NCBI RefSeq assembly: GCF_029350975.1
Contig: NZ_JARKMR010000001.1
Coordinates: 496,001 to 560,000 of the forward strand
Length of the DNA stretch: 64,000 nt
Direction of reading: 5' to 3'
DNA from: Maribacter zhoushanensis
GTDB lineage: Bacteria; Bacteroidota; Bacteroidia; Flavobacteriales; Flavobacteriaceae
In this document: positions 25,702 through 34,985 of the stretch, in pieces
Numbering within the stretch: position 1 is the first letter of the stretch
Layout of the letters: each line of letters opens with the position of its first letter
Program-made: the position numbers and the translations under genes
Notes under the pieces: model-generated
Databases searched by the model: none
Seen by the model: only the letters and a program-made list of their open reading frames with translations
What the model was told of the DNA's origin: nothing

Positions 25702-27183
25702 TTATGGAGTTATAGTGTTAAATGTTAGAATAAACTCTGTACCCTTATTAATCTCACTTTTGCACATGATTTCTCCATCGTTCATTTCTACAAAATCTTT
25801 AGTGATCATCAAGCCAAAACCAGTACCTTTTTCACCATTGGTGCCTTCGCGAACTGTAGGTTGATTGTTGTTTTCTGACTGCTTGTGCCAATCTGACTGC
25901 ATTCCCAGCCCAAAATCTTTGACTTTTATTTCAACACTATCAGCGGTGCATTTAGATGATAATATTACTTTTTGACCTTTCTTGCTAAACTTAATAGCAT
26001 TGGAAAGTAGATTACGAAGAATAACCTTCAGCATATTTTCATCAATAACGAGTTCTTGGCAAGAAATATCTAATTCTATTGCTATGGCTTTTTCATCTGC
26101 CATTCTTTGAAACTCCTTTTTTATAGTAATAAAAAGCGTTTCTAAATTGCATAATTTTTTGTCTAAAGTGACCCCTTCTAGTTGCTTGTAAGACCAATCA
26201 AGCAATACATTGACCATAGAAATTCTGTCAATTACTTCGTTTTTTAATTTTTTGGTAATCTCTTTTAATTCACTTTCATCTAACTGGCTTTCTATCATTT
26301 CAATAATGGCACTAACGTTATTGAGAGGTCCTCTTACGTCGTGGGTAAGTAGGGAGAATAATTTGTTTTTAAGCTTGTTTACTTTGTCAAGTTCTTCATT
26401 TTGATATTCCAGATCTTCTTTGGCAAGTTGTAAATGTTTTGTTTGTTTTTCAACTTCGGTTGCAAGTTTATCGTTGGCCTCTACTTGCATTTTAATGTTA
26501 TTGTCCTCAATAGATTTGTACTTGTAACTGACTAAAATGGAGAATAGAATTAATTGTAATGTCACTAATACTGAAGTGATCAATACCATACCATCAGTTT
26601 CTGTTTGATAATACTTCTTTGAAAACCAAGCTGCTATATAAAGTATTGATCCAAAAAGATATGGGGTGTATGAGTACAAATAGTACTTGTTGAATTTTTC
26701 AGTGTTGTATAATCTAAATCCTGAAAATAGACAAAGAAGGGTGGTGGACAATGCTGTAATTGCAGCTATCATTATTATGCTATTTCGTATCCATTCAACC
26801 TTTATGATAAAATGATTTAGTATGTATACTACTGGTAGAACTATTAAAATTACGATAAACACTTTATAAATTGAAGATAGTGTTCGGTGCTTAATTGGTG
26901 ATATGTTTAAATAGCTTTTTGTGAACATTAATAGTCCAAAAGTGGAAATGACCGCCGTGATAGGGGATGCATTGTAAGCCATTAATTTCGCTTGTTCACT
27001 TAACGAACCTTCATAAATAAAAATGAGGCAATAATGTAGCGTCAAGCCGATGATGAGAATAAAATAGTATAGTAAGATTTTGTGTCTTAAAACTATATAA
27101 GATAGCAAGTGATAAATACCAAAAACGCCGTAAATTGACGTGAATAGTATAGTGGTAAATTGCTTGTAATTCAAGATATCCAT
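25702..27183 (-). CDS. Membrane sensor histidine kinase with 7TM-type sensor region
   Basis: 493 residues. Residues 10-225 contain about seven transmembrane segments resembling the 7TM sensor of the 7TMR-DISM type. A coiled coil runs from about 232 to 275. A HisKA domain carries the phospho-acceptor H281 in LLTHDVRGPLNN. An HATPase domain has N395 in NLLSNAIKFS, the D423-F-G-L-G box and the GTGFGLMI lid (453-460). No receiver domain is fused and no response regulator gene lies nearby, so it is an orphan kinase here. It is convergent with the CAT-like gene, with only 20 bases between the stops. Ligand unknown. Confidence 0.88.
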   Translation of the reverse strand: MDILNYKQFTTILFTSIYGVFGIYHLLSYIVLRHKILLYYFILIIGLTLHYCLIFIYEGSLSEQAKLMAYNASPITAVISTFGLLMFTKSYLNISPIKHRTLSSIYKVFIVILIVLPVVYILNHFIIKVEWIRNSIIMIAAITALSTTLLCLFSGFRLYNTEKFNKYYLYSYTPYLFGSILYIAAWFSKKYYQTETDGMVLITSVLVTLQLILFSILVSYKYKSIEDNNIKMQVEANDKLATEVEKQTKHLQLAKEDLEYQNEELDKVNKLKNKLFSLLTHDVRGPLNNVSAIIEMIESQLDESELKEITKKLKNEVIDRISMVNVLLDWSYKQLEGVTLDKKLCNLETLFITIKKEFQRMADEKAIAIELDISCQELVIDENMLKVILRNLLSNAIKFSKKGQKVILSSKCTADSVEIKVKDFGLGMQSDWHKQSENNNQPTVREGTNGEKGTGFGLMITKDFVEMNDGEIMCKSEINKGTEFILTFNTITP

Positions 27184-27390
27184 ACAAAAGCTATCAAGTG
27201 TTTATGATTTAGAGATTTGTTTAAATGTCTCTGCAGTCATAAGTTATAGTTTTTTATTGGATAAGTTTCAAGATATTTTAAGCTTCTACCAAAATAGCAG
27301 CTTTTAGATTTTATTTTAGGAGTTTTTGTTTAATTTGAAGTATGATTTGTTCAGGAATCAATATTTTGGCAATGATTATAATTTTTTACA

Positions 27391-28077
27391 ATGTTAGACT
27401 TAGATACACAACTTAAAAATCCCGTTTGGTATTCGTTAAATGAAACACATAAAAAGTTTCGTGTTGAATATGATGGAGTGCAATTCTATGATCAAGAGGT
27501 GTGTACATTTGGAGCTTTTTTTGATGAAGCGAAAACTACGAACGCTTCAAAACAATATTCAAATACTACCGATAGTTTCTTTTTTGTATCAGAAAATAAA
27601 ACACCTGTAGTAGATGAAACTAAGATAGCCCTAGAGAAGAAAGTTGATGGTTGTCAAATGGTATTAAATGAATTGTCAGATGTTTTGATAACAGAAGATA
27701 TTGTTTTGCTGAGCGATGAATATATCGATGAGGTATATGATTTGGTCTGGTTGGTAATGCCTGGTTATTATCGTAGAAGGACTTTTGAGTTGGGCAATTA
27801 TTACGGAATTTTTAAGGATGGTAAATTGGTTTCATTGACTGGGCAACGAATGCAGACCAATCTTTTTGTTGAGGTCAGTGCGGTAATAACCCACCCAGAT
27901 TATACCAGAAGAGGTTTGGCAAAACAACTTATAGCCCATACAACAAAAGAGATTTTAAAAGAGAATAAGCAGCCTATTCTACATACCAATAAAGGAAATT
28001 TGGCAATACCGCTTTATAAGAAGTTAGGCTATGAATTAACTCGAGATATGAACTGGTGGTTGTATAGAAAATTATAG
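27391..28077 (+). CDS. GNAT-family acetyltransferase (FR47-like)
   Basis: 228 residues. The C-terminal half is a GNAT domain with an acetyl-CoA loop VITHPDYTRRGLAKQL (about 169-184) and IPLYKKLGYE near the end. The N-terminal 110 residues are less conserved and hold no domain I recognise. It resembles FR47-like acetyltransferases; substrate unknown. The gene is divergent from the histidine kinase (about 207 bases) and ends about 230 bases upstream of ssb. Confidence 0.82.
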   Translation: MLDLDTQLKNPVWYSLNETHKKFRVEYDGVQFYDQEVCTFGAFFDEAKTTNASKQYSNTTDSFFFVSENKTPVVDETKIALEKKVDGCQMVLNELSDVLITEDIVLLSDEYIDEVYDLVWLVMPGYYRRRTFELGNYYGIFKDGKLVSLTGQRMQTNLFVEVSAVITHPDYTRRGLAKQLIAHTTKEILKENKQPILHTNKGNLAIPLYKKLGYELTRDMNWWLYRKL

Positions 28078-28186
28078 TGATTTCTACATCTTGCATCAAT
28101 TACTTCGTTTTGGTTACCTCTTTTTTATATTTTAATATTTAATTTAAAATACTGTATATCAGCTATAAAAATAATTTCAAACGACT

Positions 28187-28218
28187 ATAAACGTTTACAA
28201 ACGATAGTAAACGTTTAT
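28187..28218. promoter_or_regulatory. Perfect 12-bp inverted repeat upstream of ssb-recQ
   Basis: ATAAACGTTTAC (28187-28198) and its exact reverse complement GTAAACGTTTAT (28207-28218) are separated by AAACGATA. Each arm contains the palindrome TAAACGTTTA, so the site could bind two dimers of a regulator that reads AAACGTTT (a LacI-like half-site) or fold as a hairpin. It lies 92 bases before the ssb ATG. Confidence 0.6.
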
Positions 28219-28310
28219 AAACCGAATAAGCTTTCTATGCTGTTCTAGGTTTGCAGTGTCAAGTTAACATGGCTTGATAGAATAATTTGTAAACCATTAA
28301 AATTAGTAAG

Positions 28311-28643
28311 ATGAACGCATTAAAAAACAAAGTACAGTTAATTGGAAATTTAGGTCAAGATCCAGAAATTGTAAACTTAGAAGGAGGTACTAAACTGGCT
28401 AAGTTTTCAATAGCGACCACAGATAGTTATAAAAACGCAAAAGGCGAAAAGGTAGATGATACACAATGGCACAATATCGTTGCATGGGGAAAAACAGCTG
28501 AAATTGTAGAGAACTATTTAGCTAAAGGAAAACAAGTAGCCGTAGAAGGTAAACTTACGCATAGATCGTACGAAACTAAAGAAGGTGAAAAAAGATACAT
28601 CACCGAGATAAGGTGTAATGAGTTGTTGATGTTGGGTAAGTAA
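28311..28643 (+). CDS. ssb: Single-stranded DNA-binding protein without the usual acidic tail
   Basis: 110 residues: one OB fold (KVQLIGNLGQDPE at the N-terminus, WHNIVAWGKTAE in the centre, CNELLMLGK at the end). Canonical SSBs are 150-180 residues and end in an acidic tip that recruits partners including RecQ; this protein stops right after the OB fold. It binds single-stranded DNA as a dimer or tetramer. It is followed by recQ after 51 bases and preceded by an inverted repeat. It may be an accessory SSB; a full-length ssb is expected elsewhere in the genome. Confidence 0.9.
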   Translation: MNALKNKVQLIGNLGQDPEIVNLEGGTKLAKFSIATTDSYKNAKGEKVDDTQWHNIVAWGKTAEIVENYLAKGKQVAVEGKLTHRSYETKEGEKRYITEIRCNELLMLGK

Positions 28644-28694
28644 TCCTTTGAAAACCGCTAGTAAAGACAATTTCAAACACTATTTTTGCAAAAC

Positions 28695-30779
28695 ATGATA
28701 GCAACAGAAAAAGACCTACTACCATTATTAAAAAAGCACTTTGGTTATGATTCGTTTAAACCGAATCAGTTATCGATAATTGAAGATGCTCTTGGTAAAA
28801 AAGATGTATTGGCAATTATGCCTACAGGTGGTGGTAAGTCTCTTTGTTATCAATTAACGGCACTGGCACTTGAAGGAACGGCTATTGTAATTTCTCCGTT
28901 GATAGCATTGATGAAGGATCAGGTAGATGTGCTGAAGGCAAACGGAATTGCAGCGGAATATTACAACAGCTCACAGTCCGTAGAAACACAACAAGAAATC
29001 CTAGGGAAGTTAGAACGAGGCGAGTTGAAACTGTTTTATGTAGCTCCAGAGAGTTTAGGTTTTTTCAATAATATTCTAGGTAACTTAAAGATTAGTCTTT
29101 TTGCCGTAGATGAAGCGCATTGTATATCTTCATGGGGTCATGATTTTAGACCTGCTTACACTCAGTTAGGCGGATTAAAAAGAAGATTCTCAAATATTCC
29201 TGTTATGGCGCTTACGGCAACTGCGGATAAGACTACACAAGATGATATTGCAGATCAATTACAAATTGTAAATGCCAAGCGTCATTTGGCATCTTTCAAT
29301 AGACCTAACCTTTATCTAGATGTAAAACCGGCTCAGGATAGAATAAAACATATTCTAGATTTTTTAGATGATAGACCTAATGAAAGCGGAATCATCTACT
29401 GCCTAAGCCGAAAAAGTACAGAGTCTATTGCCGAAAAATTGCGTAATGCCGGTTTTAACGCTAAAGCATATCATGCAGGTATGTCCTCTGATGAACGTTC
29501 TTCGGTTCAAGAAGAATTCATTACCGATAAGGTTCCCATTATTGCGGCAACTATTGCTTTTGGTATGGGTATAGATAAGAGTAATGTACGTTGGGTAATT
29601 CATTATAATCTACCCAAGAATATTGAAGGGTATTATCAAGAAATTGGTCGTGGTGGTCGCGACGGTCTTCCGGCTCATGCTTTACTATTTTACAGCTTTG
29701 CAGACGTAGCGCAATTACGCAGGTTCATTACCCAAAGTGAAAATGCAGATGTAGAGTATGCTAAATTAGAGCGTATGCAACAATTTGCAGAGGCATTGAG
29801 TTGTCGTAGAATTGCATTATTAAATTATTTTGGAGAACAGGTTAGCGAAGGCTGTGGTAATTGTGATATATGTAATTCACCACCTGCTTACTTTGATGCT
29901 ACCTTATTGGCGCAAAAAGTGTGCTCTGGTGTTGCACGGTTAAAAGAACGTGAACCTATGGGTATGGTGATAGATGTTTTAAGAGGTGCCCAGAACGCGC
30001 AAGTTTTAGAAAAAGGGTATCAAAACATAAAAACGTATGGTGCGGTTAAAGAGGTCTCTTGGTTAGATTTACAGCAATATGTAATTCAATTGTTGAACCA
30101 AGGCGTGTTAGATATTAATTTTAGGGAAGGCGCAAGACTGGGGTTAACTCCACAAGCAAAAGAGGTGTTATTTTCGGGTAGAAAAGTTCAATTAGCCGTT
30201 CTTCAAAAGGAAAAAGAAAAGAAAAAGACTGTTGCCAAATCACGGATTAAGAAAACTGATTTGTTTGAAAAGTTGAGACTGCTTAGACAGCAAATTGCAA
30301 CGGAACAAAATGTACCTGCATATGTAGTTTTTGGTGATGCCAGTTTAAAGGATATGGAAGCCAAGTTACCTAAAAACGAAACGGAATTCATGGAAGTATC
30401 TGGGGTTGGGCAGGCTAAACTAGAGAAGTATGCCGATGTGTTTTTAGATGAAATTAAAAAGCATGTAGGCACTAAAAAATCGAAAAAGAAAACTCACGAT
30501 CAATCTTTTGAACTATTTTCTGAAGGACTAACGGTATCAGAAATAGCAACACAAAGAAACCTTTCTGAAAACACCATTTACGGGCATTTAATGAAAAAGC
30601 ATACCGAAGGTGAAGAACTAGATTTGAATCAGTTCGTAAATGCCAAGGAAATAGCGCAAATAGAAAAAGCCAAATCAGAATTAACCGATGCTACCGGACT
30701 AAAAGATTATTTTGAATATTTTGAGGAAAAGGTGCCTTACTGGAAAATTAAGTTTGCCTTATATATGTTGGATTCTTAA
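28695..30779 (+). CDS. recQ: ATP-dependent DNA helicase RecQ
   Basis: 694 residues from ATG 28695; a TTG nine bases earlier is an unlikely start. Walker A is [11 protein letters not shown] and Walker B is DEAH ([14 protein letters not shown]). The helicase core is followed by a zinc-binding RecQ-C domain with [12 protein letters not shown] and CGNCDIC. A winged helix and an HRDC-like domain follow, and a C-terminal helix-turn-helix contains [21 protein letters not shown] sequence (about 610-650). RecQ is a 3'-5' helicase in recombination and fork repair. A TATTTTTG box (28681-28688) lies so close to the ATG that a transcript from it would be nearly leaderless. It is co-oriented with ssb. Confidence 0.95.
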   Translation: MIATEKDLLPLLKKHFGYDSFKPNQLSIIEDALGKKDVLAIMPTGGGKSLCYQLTALALEGTAIVISPLIALMKDQVDVLKANGIAAEYYNSSQSVETQQEILGKLERGELKLFYVAPESLGFFNNILGNLKISLFAVDEAHCISSWGHDFRPAYTQLGGLKRRFSNIPVMALTATADKTTQDDIADQLQIVNAKRHLASFNRPNLYLDVKPAQDRIKHILDFLDDRPNESGIIYCLSRKSTESIAEKLRNAGFNAKAYHAGMSSDERSSVQEEFITDKVPIIAATIAFGMGIDKSNVRWVIHYNLPKNIEGYYQEIGRGGRDGLPAHALLFYSFADVAQLRRFITQSENADVEYAKLERMQQFAEALSCRRIALLNYFGEQVSEGCGNCDICNSPPAYFDATLLAQKVCSGVARLKEREPMGMVIDVLRGAQNAQVLEKGYQNIKTYGAVKEVSWLDLQQYVIQLLNQGVLDINFREGARLGLTPQAKEVLFSGRKVQLAVLQKEKEKKKTVAKSRIKKTDLFEKLRLLRQQIATEQNVPAYVVFGDASLKDMEAKLPKNETEFMEVSGVGQAKLEKYADVFLDEIKKHVGTKKSKKKTHDQSFELFSEGLTVSEIATQRNLSENTIYGHLMKKHTEGEELDLNQFVNAKEIAQIEKAKSELTDATGLKDYFEYFEEKVPYWKIKFALYMLDS

Positions 30780-30798
30780 ATATTGCCGATAATTTAAA

Positions 30799-31632
30799 TT
30801 AAAAATTAACGGTTACGCCCAATTGACCAGGTCCAAAATTCAGATTCCAACTCACCATTTTATTTTGGTCGTTGTACTTTTCATCATACCTCTTATCTAG
30901 ATATCTATCTATAGATTCTACGGTGGCAATACTGATGGCAAATGCAAAAACCATATCACTTAGATAATGTTGACCATCCCATACACGAGATATGCCTGGT
31001 ATTGCTCCAATAGTGTATATTCCAGCTTTTACCCAAGGGTTTTTAAATTGTTTGCCAATGGCATATGCGTTTGTAAAAGCCAATAAGGCATGACCTGAAG
31101 GAAATGAATGAAAATTTCTACTAGAGTTGAAAGGGTCAAAGGTATCCTTACCCAAATCAGCCAGAGGTCTTGCCCTACCTACTACAGATTTTAAAACTTG
31201 TTGTAAAAGACCGGCAGAAGTAGCTGACGATACTAATAATACACCTGTTCTTCTTAGTTTTTCATTTTTGGTAATTAATCCTGCGGCATATACACCAGTT
31301 GTTGCTATATAATTATTCGACGGATTACCATAAAACTCACCATAATCACGAACGACTCTTGGAATACCCTCCCTATTATTTCTAATAAAGCGAGATGTTT
31401 CATCATCTGCCAAATAAACTAAGCCAGTACCTGCTACTACAGCACCAAATTGGGCCCATTGATCACCTTTCCAATGAAAAGGGCGTGCGTAGGAATAGCC
31501 CACTCCACCAAATATACTGCCCATGTCATGTTTGAACATATTCCAACGGGTTTCTGTAGAATCTTTAGTGGAATCTTGTGCGTTCAATGAAATACAAAAG
31601 GTTATACCTAAAAGGATTATTAGATTTTTCAT
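30799..31632 (-). CDS. PAP2-family phosphatase (exported, membrane-associated)
   Basis: 277 residues with a signal peptide (MKNLIILLGITFCISLNAQ). The three phosphatase motifs are present in order: KSVVGRARP, FPSGHA, and SRVWDGQHYLSD, giving the lysine/arginine pair, the PSGH histidine and the catalytic histidine-aspartate. Family members dephosphorylate lipid phosphates such as undecaprenyl pyrophosphate or phosphatidate. The C-terminal strand (LGVTVNF) ends like an outer-membrane barrel strand, which is unusual for the family. It is convergent with recQ, only 19 bases apart, with no terminator between them. Confidence 0.88.
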   Translation of the reverse strand: MKNLIILLGITFCISLNAQDSTKDSTETRWNMFKHDMGSIFGGVGYSYARPFHWKGDQWAQFGAVVAGTGLVYLADDETSRFIRNNREGIPRVVRDYGEFYGNPSNNYIATTGVYAAGLITKNEKLRRTGVLLVSSATSAGLLQQVLKSVVGRARPLADLGKDTFDPFNSSRNFHSFPSGHALLAFTNAYAIGKQFKNPWVKAGIYTIGAIPGISRVWDGQHYLSDMVFAFAISIATVESIDRYLDKRYDEKYNDQNKMVSWNLNFGPGQLGVTVNF

Positions 31633-31636
31633 GAAG

Positions 31637-31644
31637 CAAATTTA
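31637..31644 (-). promoter_or_regulatory. Candidate -7 box for the PAP2 phosphatase gene
   Basis: The minus strand reads TAAATTTG, an exact TAnnTTTG match, 4 bases before the ATG. A TTTG lies about 25 bases further upstream, slightly too far for the consensus spacing. A transcript from here would have almost no leader. Confidence 0.3.
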
Positions 31645-31711
31645 AAGTTATGGTGCATTAGAATATAATCAAATTAGAACAATGTTTTGCTCTAAACATT
31701 TAAAAGAGTCC

Positions 31712-32614
31712 TTAAAAATATAATTCTTGTGCTATTCTAAAGGTGTTGGCATGTGCCTCAACAATGATTTTAATGTCTGGAGAGTACCCGCCACCCATAC
31801 TACATTGAACAGGTATATTTAGTTGATGACAGGTAGTTAAAACAAACTCATCTCGTTTTTTGCATCCTTCTAATGTCATACCTAAAGTACCTAACTTGTC
31901 ACTATCAAGAATATCAACGCCACAGAGATAGAAGATAAAATCTGGTTTTACGTTTTCAATTAGTTGTGGTAAATTCTCTTCTAATATAGAAAGATAGGTT
32001 TCATCCGTAGTACCTTTTGCTAAGGGAATATCTAAGTCCGATTTTTCTTTTTTGAAAGGATAGTTTCCTTCCCCGTGTATTGAAAATGTAAATACAGATT
32101 CATCTTGTTGAAATATTTCTGCCGTGCCATTGCCTTGGTGAACATCTAAATCTATAATAAGAACCTTATTTGCTAAACCTTTGTTTAGCAAATATTTTGC
32201 ACCTATAGCTTGGTCATTCAACATACAAAAAGCCTCGCCGTGGTCGCTGTATGCATGGTGGGTTCCGCCTGCAATATTCATTGCAATTCCATATTTCAAG
32301 GCATAATCACATCCTTTAATAGTACCGTCTGCAATTATACGCTCTCTTTCTACCAAATCTTCCGATAACGGAAAACCTATTTTTCGTGCCATTTTAGGCG
32401 GTATCATTATATTCAATAAGTCATAGAAATACTCCGCATCATGAACGGCTACAATATGTTTGTCATTCGGTATCTCTGGTTCAAAGAAGTTTTCTTCTGT
32501 ACATGTACCTTCATAAATCAATTGCTGTGGTAAAAGCTCGTATTTTATCATTGGAAAACGATGCTTCTCCGGTAATGGATGTTTATAAATAGGATGGTAG
32601 GCTATTTTCAGCAT
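31712..32614 (-). CDS. Histone-deacetylase-family protein (class IV-like / acetylpolyamine amidohydrolase-like)
   Basis: 300 residues. The arginase-deacetylase fold is shown by the active-site histidine pair GGTHHA (H119, H120), the zinc ligands in IIDLDVHQGNGT (D157, H159) and the aspartate in FYLCGVDILDSDKLG. The catalytic tyrosine is probably in GGGYS near residue 283. It lacks a signal peptide. Bacterial members deacetylate small molecules such as acetylpolyamines or protein lysines. It lies 4 bases after Tex in the same direction, probably one operon. Length and motifs resemble the HDAC11-like branch. Confidence 0.88.
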   Translation of the reverse strand: MLKIAYHPIYKHPLPEKHRFPMIKYELLPQQLIYEGTCTEENFFEPEIPNDKHIVAVHDAEYFYDLLNIMIPPKMARKIGFPLSEDLVERERIIADGTIKGCDYALKYGIAMNIAGGTHHAYSDHGEAFCMLNDQAIGAKYLLNKGLANKVLIIDLDVHQGNGTAEIFQQDESVFTFSIHGEGNYPFKKEKSDLDIPLAKGTTDETYLSILEENLPQLIENVKPDFIFYLCGVDILDSDKLGTLGMTLEGCKKRDEFVLTTCHQLNIPVQCSMGGGYSPDIKIIVEAHANTFRIAQELYF

Positions 32615-32618
32615 CAGT

Positions 32619-34742
32619 TTATTTATGAAACTTTAATTGAATACGTTTTCTAGGTACATCAACATCTAAAACTTTTACAATTATTTGCTGATGTAGGTGT
32701 ACATGTTCATTTACATCTTTTACGAAGCTATCTGAAAGATTAGAAACATGTATTAATCCACTTTCCTTAATACCAATATCTACAAAACAACCAAAATTGG
32801 TAATGTTATTTACAATACCGGGTAACAACTGTCCGCTATGTAAATCAGTAATCGATTTAATGGTTTGGTCAAACGTAAATACCTTGGCTTTTTCGCGGCG
32901 ATCTAGACCTGGTTTTTCTAACTCTGAGCGTATATCCTCTAATGTAGGTAACCCAACATCATTAGTACAATACTTTTCTAATTCAATCTTTTCAAGAAGT
33001 GTCTTATTTCCGATTAAAGAAAGAATTTCTGTTTTTTGATCCCTTGCCATTTGCTTGATTATACCATAACTTTCTGGATGTACGGCAGAATCGTCTAGCG
33101 GATTTTTGGCATCTTTAATACGTAAAAAAGCGGCTCCTTGTTCAAATGCTTTTCCTCCTAAACGGGGAACATCTTTTATATCTTTTCTGCTTTTAAAAGC
33201 GCCTTTTTCTTTTCTCTGCGTAACTATATTTTCTGCTAATTTAGGACCTATTCCAGACACATAACTCAGTAGTGGCACACTGGCAGTATTAATATTTACA
33301 CCGACCGAATTTACACAGCTTTCTACTACGGTGTCTAAAGATGCTTTTAGTTTACCTTGGTCAACATCATGTTGATATTGCCCAACACCAATAGATTTTG
33401 GGTCAATTTTTACGAGTTCGGCAAGAGGGTCCGCCAAACGTCTACCAATAGAAACTGCACCACGAACGGTAACATCATAATTTGGGAATTCATCTCTCGC
33501 AATTTTAGATGCAGAATAAATTGATGCTCCGGCTTCACTAACCACAAATACTTCTACAGGATTATTAAAAATTACCTTTTTAACAACCTGTTCGGTCTCT
33601 CGTGATGCCGTACCGTTACCAATGGCAATAGCTTCAATTTTGTATGCATTTGCCAACGAACTTAATTTTTTGATTGCTCCGCCAATATCATTTTGAGGTG
33701 CATGCGGATAAATGGTTTCATTATGTACCAAGTTACCTTGTGCATCTAGGCAGACTACTTTACAGCCCGTTCTAAAACCGGGGTCAATGGCAAGTATGCG
33801 TTTTTCACCTAAGGGCGCGCCTAACAGCAATTGTCTTAAATTATTGGAAAAAACAGCTATGGCATCATCATCAGCTTTTTCCTTGGCTGCTTTTAGTATT
33901 TCATTGGACAACGAAGGAAAAAGAAGTCTTTTGTATGCATCATCTATAGCAAGTTCAATTTGCTTTCCACAGGTATTGTTGGTTTTTATGATACGATTTT
34001 TAATGCGATCTAATAAACGCTCATCGTCGAGTTCAATCTTTACTCTAATAAATTTCTCTGATTCTGCGCGTAGTATAGCCAATAATCGATGCGACGGACA
34101 TTTATTCAACGGTTCGCTCCAATCAAAATAATCGCGGAATTTCTGCGCCTTTTCATCATCTTTTTTAGTTCCGATTACCTTGGTAGCTATGATGGCAAAC
34201 CTTGCCAATTGAGATCGTATTGATGCCCTAATGTCTGTACGTTCATTGATCCACTCAGAAATGATATGCCGTGCTCCTTCTAAGGCATCATCTTCGTTCT
34301 CTACAGTAGCGCTAAGATATTTAGAAGCCGTATATTCTATCTCATTATTACGTTGTGTCATAATGATTTTGGCTAAAGGCTCTAATCCGTTTTTGCGAGC
34401 AACTTCGGCTTTGGTTTTTTTACTCTTTTTAAAAGGGAGGTATAAGTCTTCTAATTGTGTAAGGTCTGGGGCGCTTTCAAACTTTAGCTGTAACTCCTTG
34501 GTTAAAACACCCTGTTCATCTACGGCTTTTACAATTGCCTTTTTTCTTTTCTCCAAGGCTTCAAACTGTTCTTTAAATTGAACAATGGCACCAACTTGTA
34601 CTTCGTCTAAATTTCCTGTACGCTCTTTTCTGTAACGCGATATAAACGGAATAGTACAATCTGCATTTAAAAGTTCAATAGTATTTTGAATTCCTTTTTC
34701 TGGAAGTTGAGTATGTTTTAGTATGTAGGGCAGTAATTGCAT
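32619..34742 (-). CDS. tex: Tex-like RNA-binding transcription accessory protein
   Basis: 707 residues from ATG 34742; an upstream ATG at 34775 would add 11 residues that do not look conserved. The order of segments is Tex-like: an N-terminal helical region (IPFISRYRKERTGNLDEVQVG), an RNase H-like YqgF domain (KRILAIDPGFRTGCKVVCLD), a helix-hairpin-helix module (LSYVSGIGPKLAENIV), and a C-terminal S1 domain (LPGIVNNITNFGCFVDIGIKESGLIH). Tex binds structured nucleic acid and affects transcription. It forms an operon with the deacetylase-like gene. Confidence 0.93.
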   Translation of the reverse strand: MQLLPYILKHTQLPEKGIQNTIELLNADCTIPFISRYRKERTGNLDEVQVGAIVQFKEQFEALEKRKKAIVKAVDEQGVLTKELQLKFESAPDLTQLEDLYLPFKKSKKTKAEVARKNGLEPLAKIIMTQRNNEIEYTASKYLSATVENEDDALEGARHIISEWINERTDIRASIRSQLARFAIIATKVIGTKKDDEKAQKFRDYFDWSEPLNKCPSHRLLAILRAESEKFIRVKIELDDERLLDRIKNRIIKTNNTCGKQIELAIDDAYKRLLFPSLSNEILKAAKEKADDDAIAVFSNNLRQLLLGAPLGEKRILAIDPGFRTGCKVVCLDAQGNLVHNETIYPHAPQNDIGGAIKKLSSLANAYKIEAIAIGNGTASRETEQVVKKVIFNNPVEVFVVSEAGASIYSASKIARDEFPNYDVTVRGAVSIGRRLADPLAELVKIDPKSIGVGQYQHDVDQGKLKASLDTVVESCVNSVGVNINTASVPLLSYVSGIGPKLAENIVTQRKEKGAFKSRKDIKDVPRLGGKAFEQGAAFLRIKDAKNPLDDSAVHPESYGIIKQMARDQKTEILSLIGNKTLLEKIELEKYCTNDVGLPTLEDIRSELEKPGLDRREKAKVFTFDQTIKSITDLHSGQLLPGIVNNITNFGCFVDIGIKESGLIHVSNLSDSFVKDVNEHVHLHQQIIVKVLDVDVPRKRIQLKFHK

Positions 34743-34819
34743 GTAAAATCGTTTAGAACTTTTAAAAATACCCATTATTAGGTATTGAAATCAAACTGAG
34801 TTAGGTATTTGTTGAAAAA

Positions 34820-34850
34820 CAAAAAGCCTTGGTGGTTAACCAAAGCTTTT
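34820..34850 (-). terminator. Intrinsic terminator, probably the original metG terminator
   Basis: AAAAGC (34822-34827) and TTGGT (34829-34833) pair with ACCAA and GCTTTT across one mismatch; on the minus strand the stem is followed by a T-rich run. It lies 22 bases after the duplicated metG tail. Confidence 0.75.
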
Positions 34851-34862
34851 AATAATAGGTTT

Positions 34863-34980
34863 TATTTAAAATTAATTTATCCCCTCACCATTACTAACAC
34901 CATCCTCATCTGGGTTTACGAATACCAATTTTCCATCGGCGTTTTCTGTTATTAAGATTATACTTTTATTAATTTTTGAA
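34863..34980 (-). pseudogene. Detached copy of the 3' end of metG
   Basis: The minus strand encodes [15 protein letters not shown] and continues to NGEGIN and a stop at 34872-34874, the same as the last 30 residues of MetG except for a few changes (G to S, M to I, M to I, G to S). At the DNA level about 100 bases match 36472-36576 with roughly eight differences, mostly synonymous. No start codon or rest of the gene is attached. It lies in the same frame as the upstream hypothetical gene, behind two consecutive stop codons. It sits next to a terminator, so it is probably the original end of metG, displaced by an insertion. Confidence 0.85.
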
Positions 34981-34985
34981 AGTTA

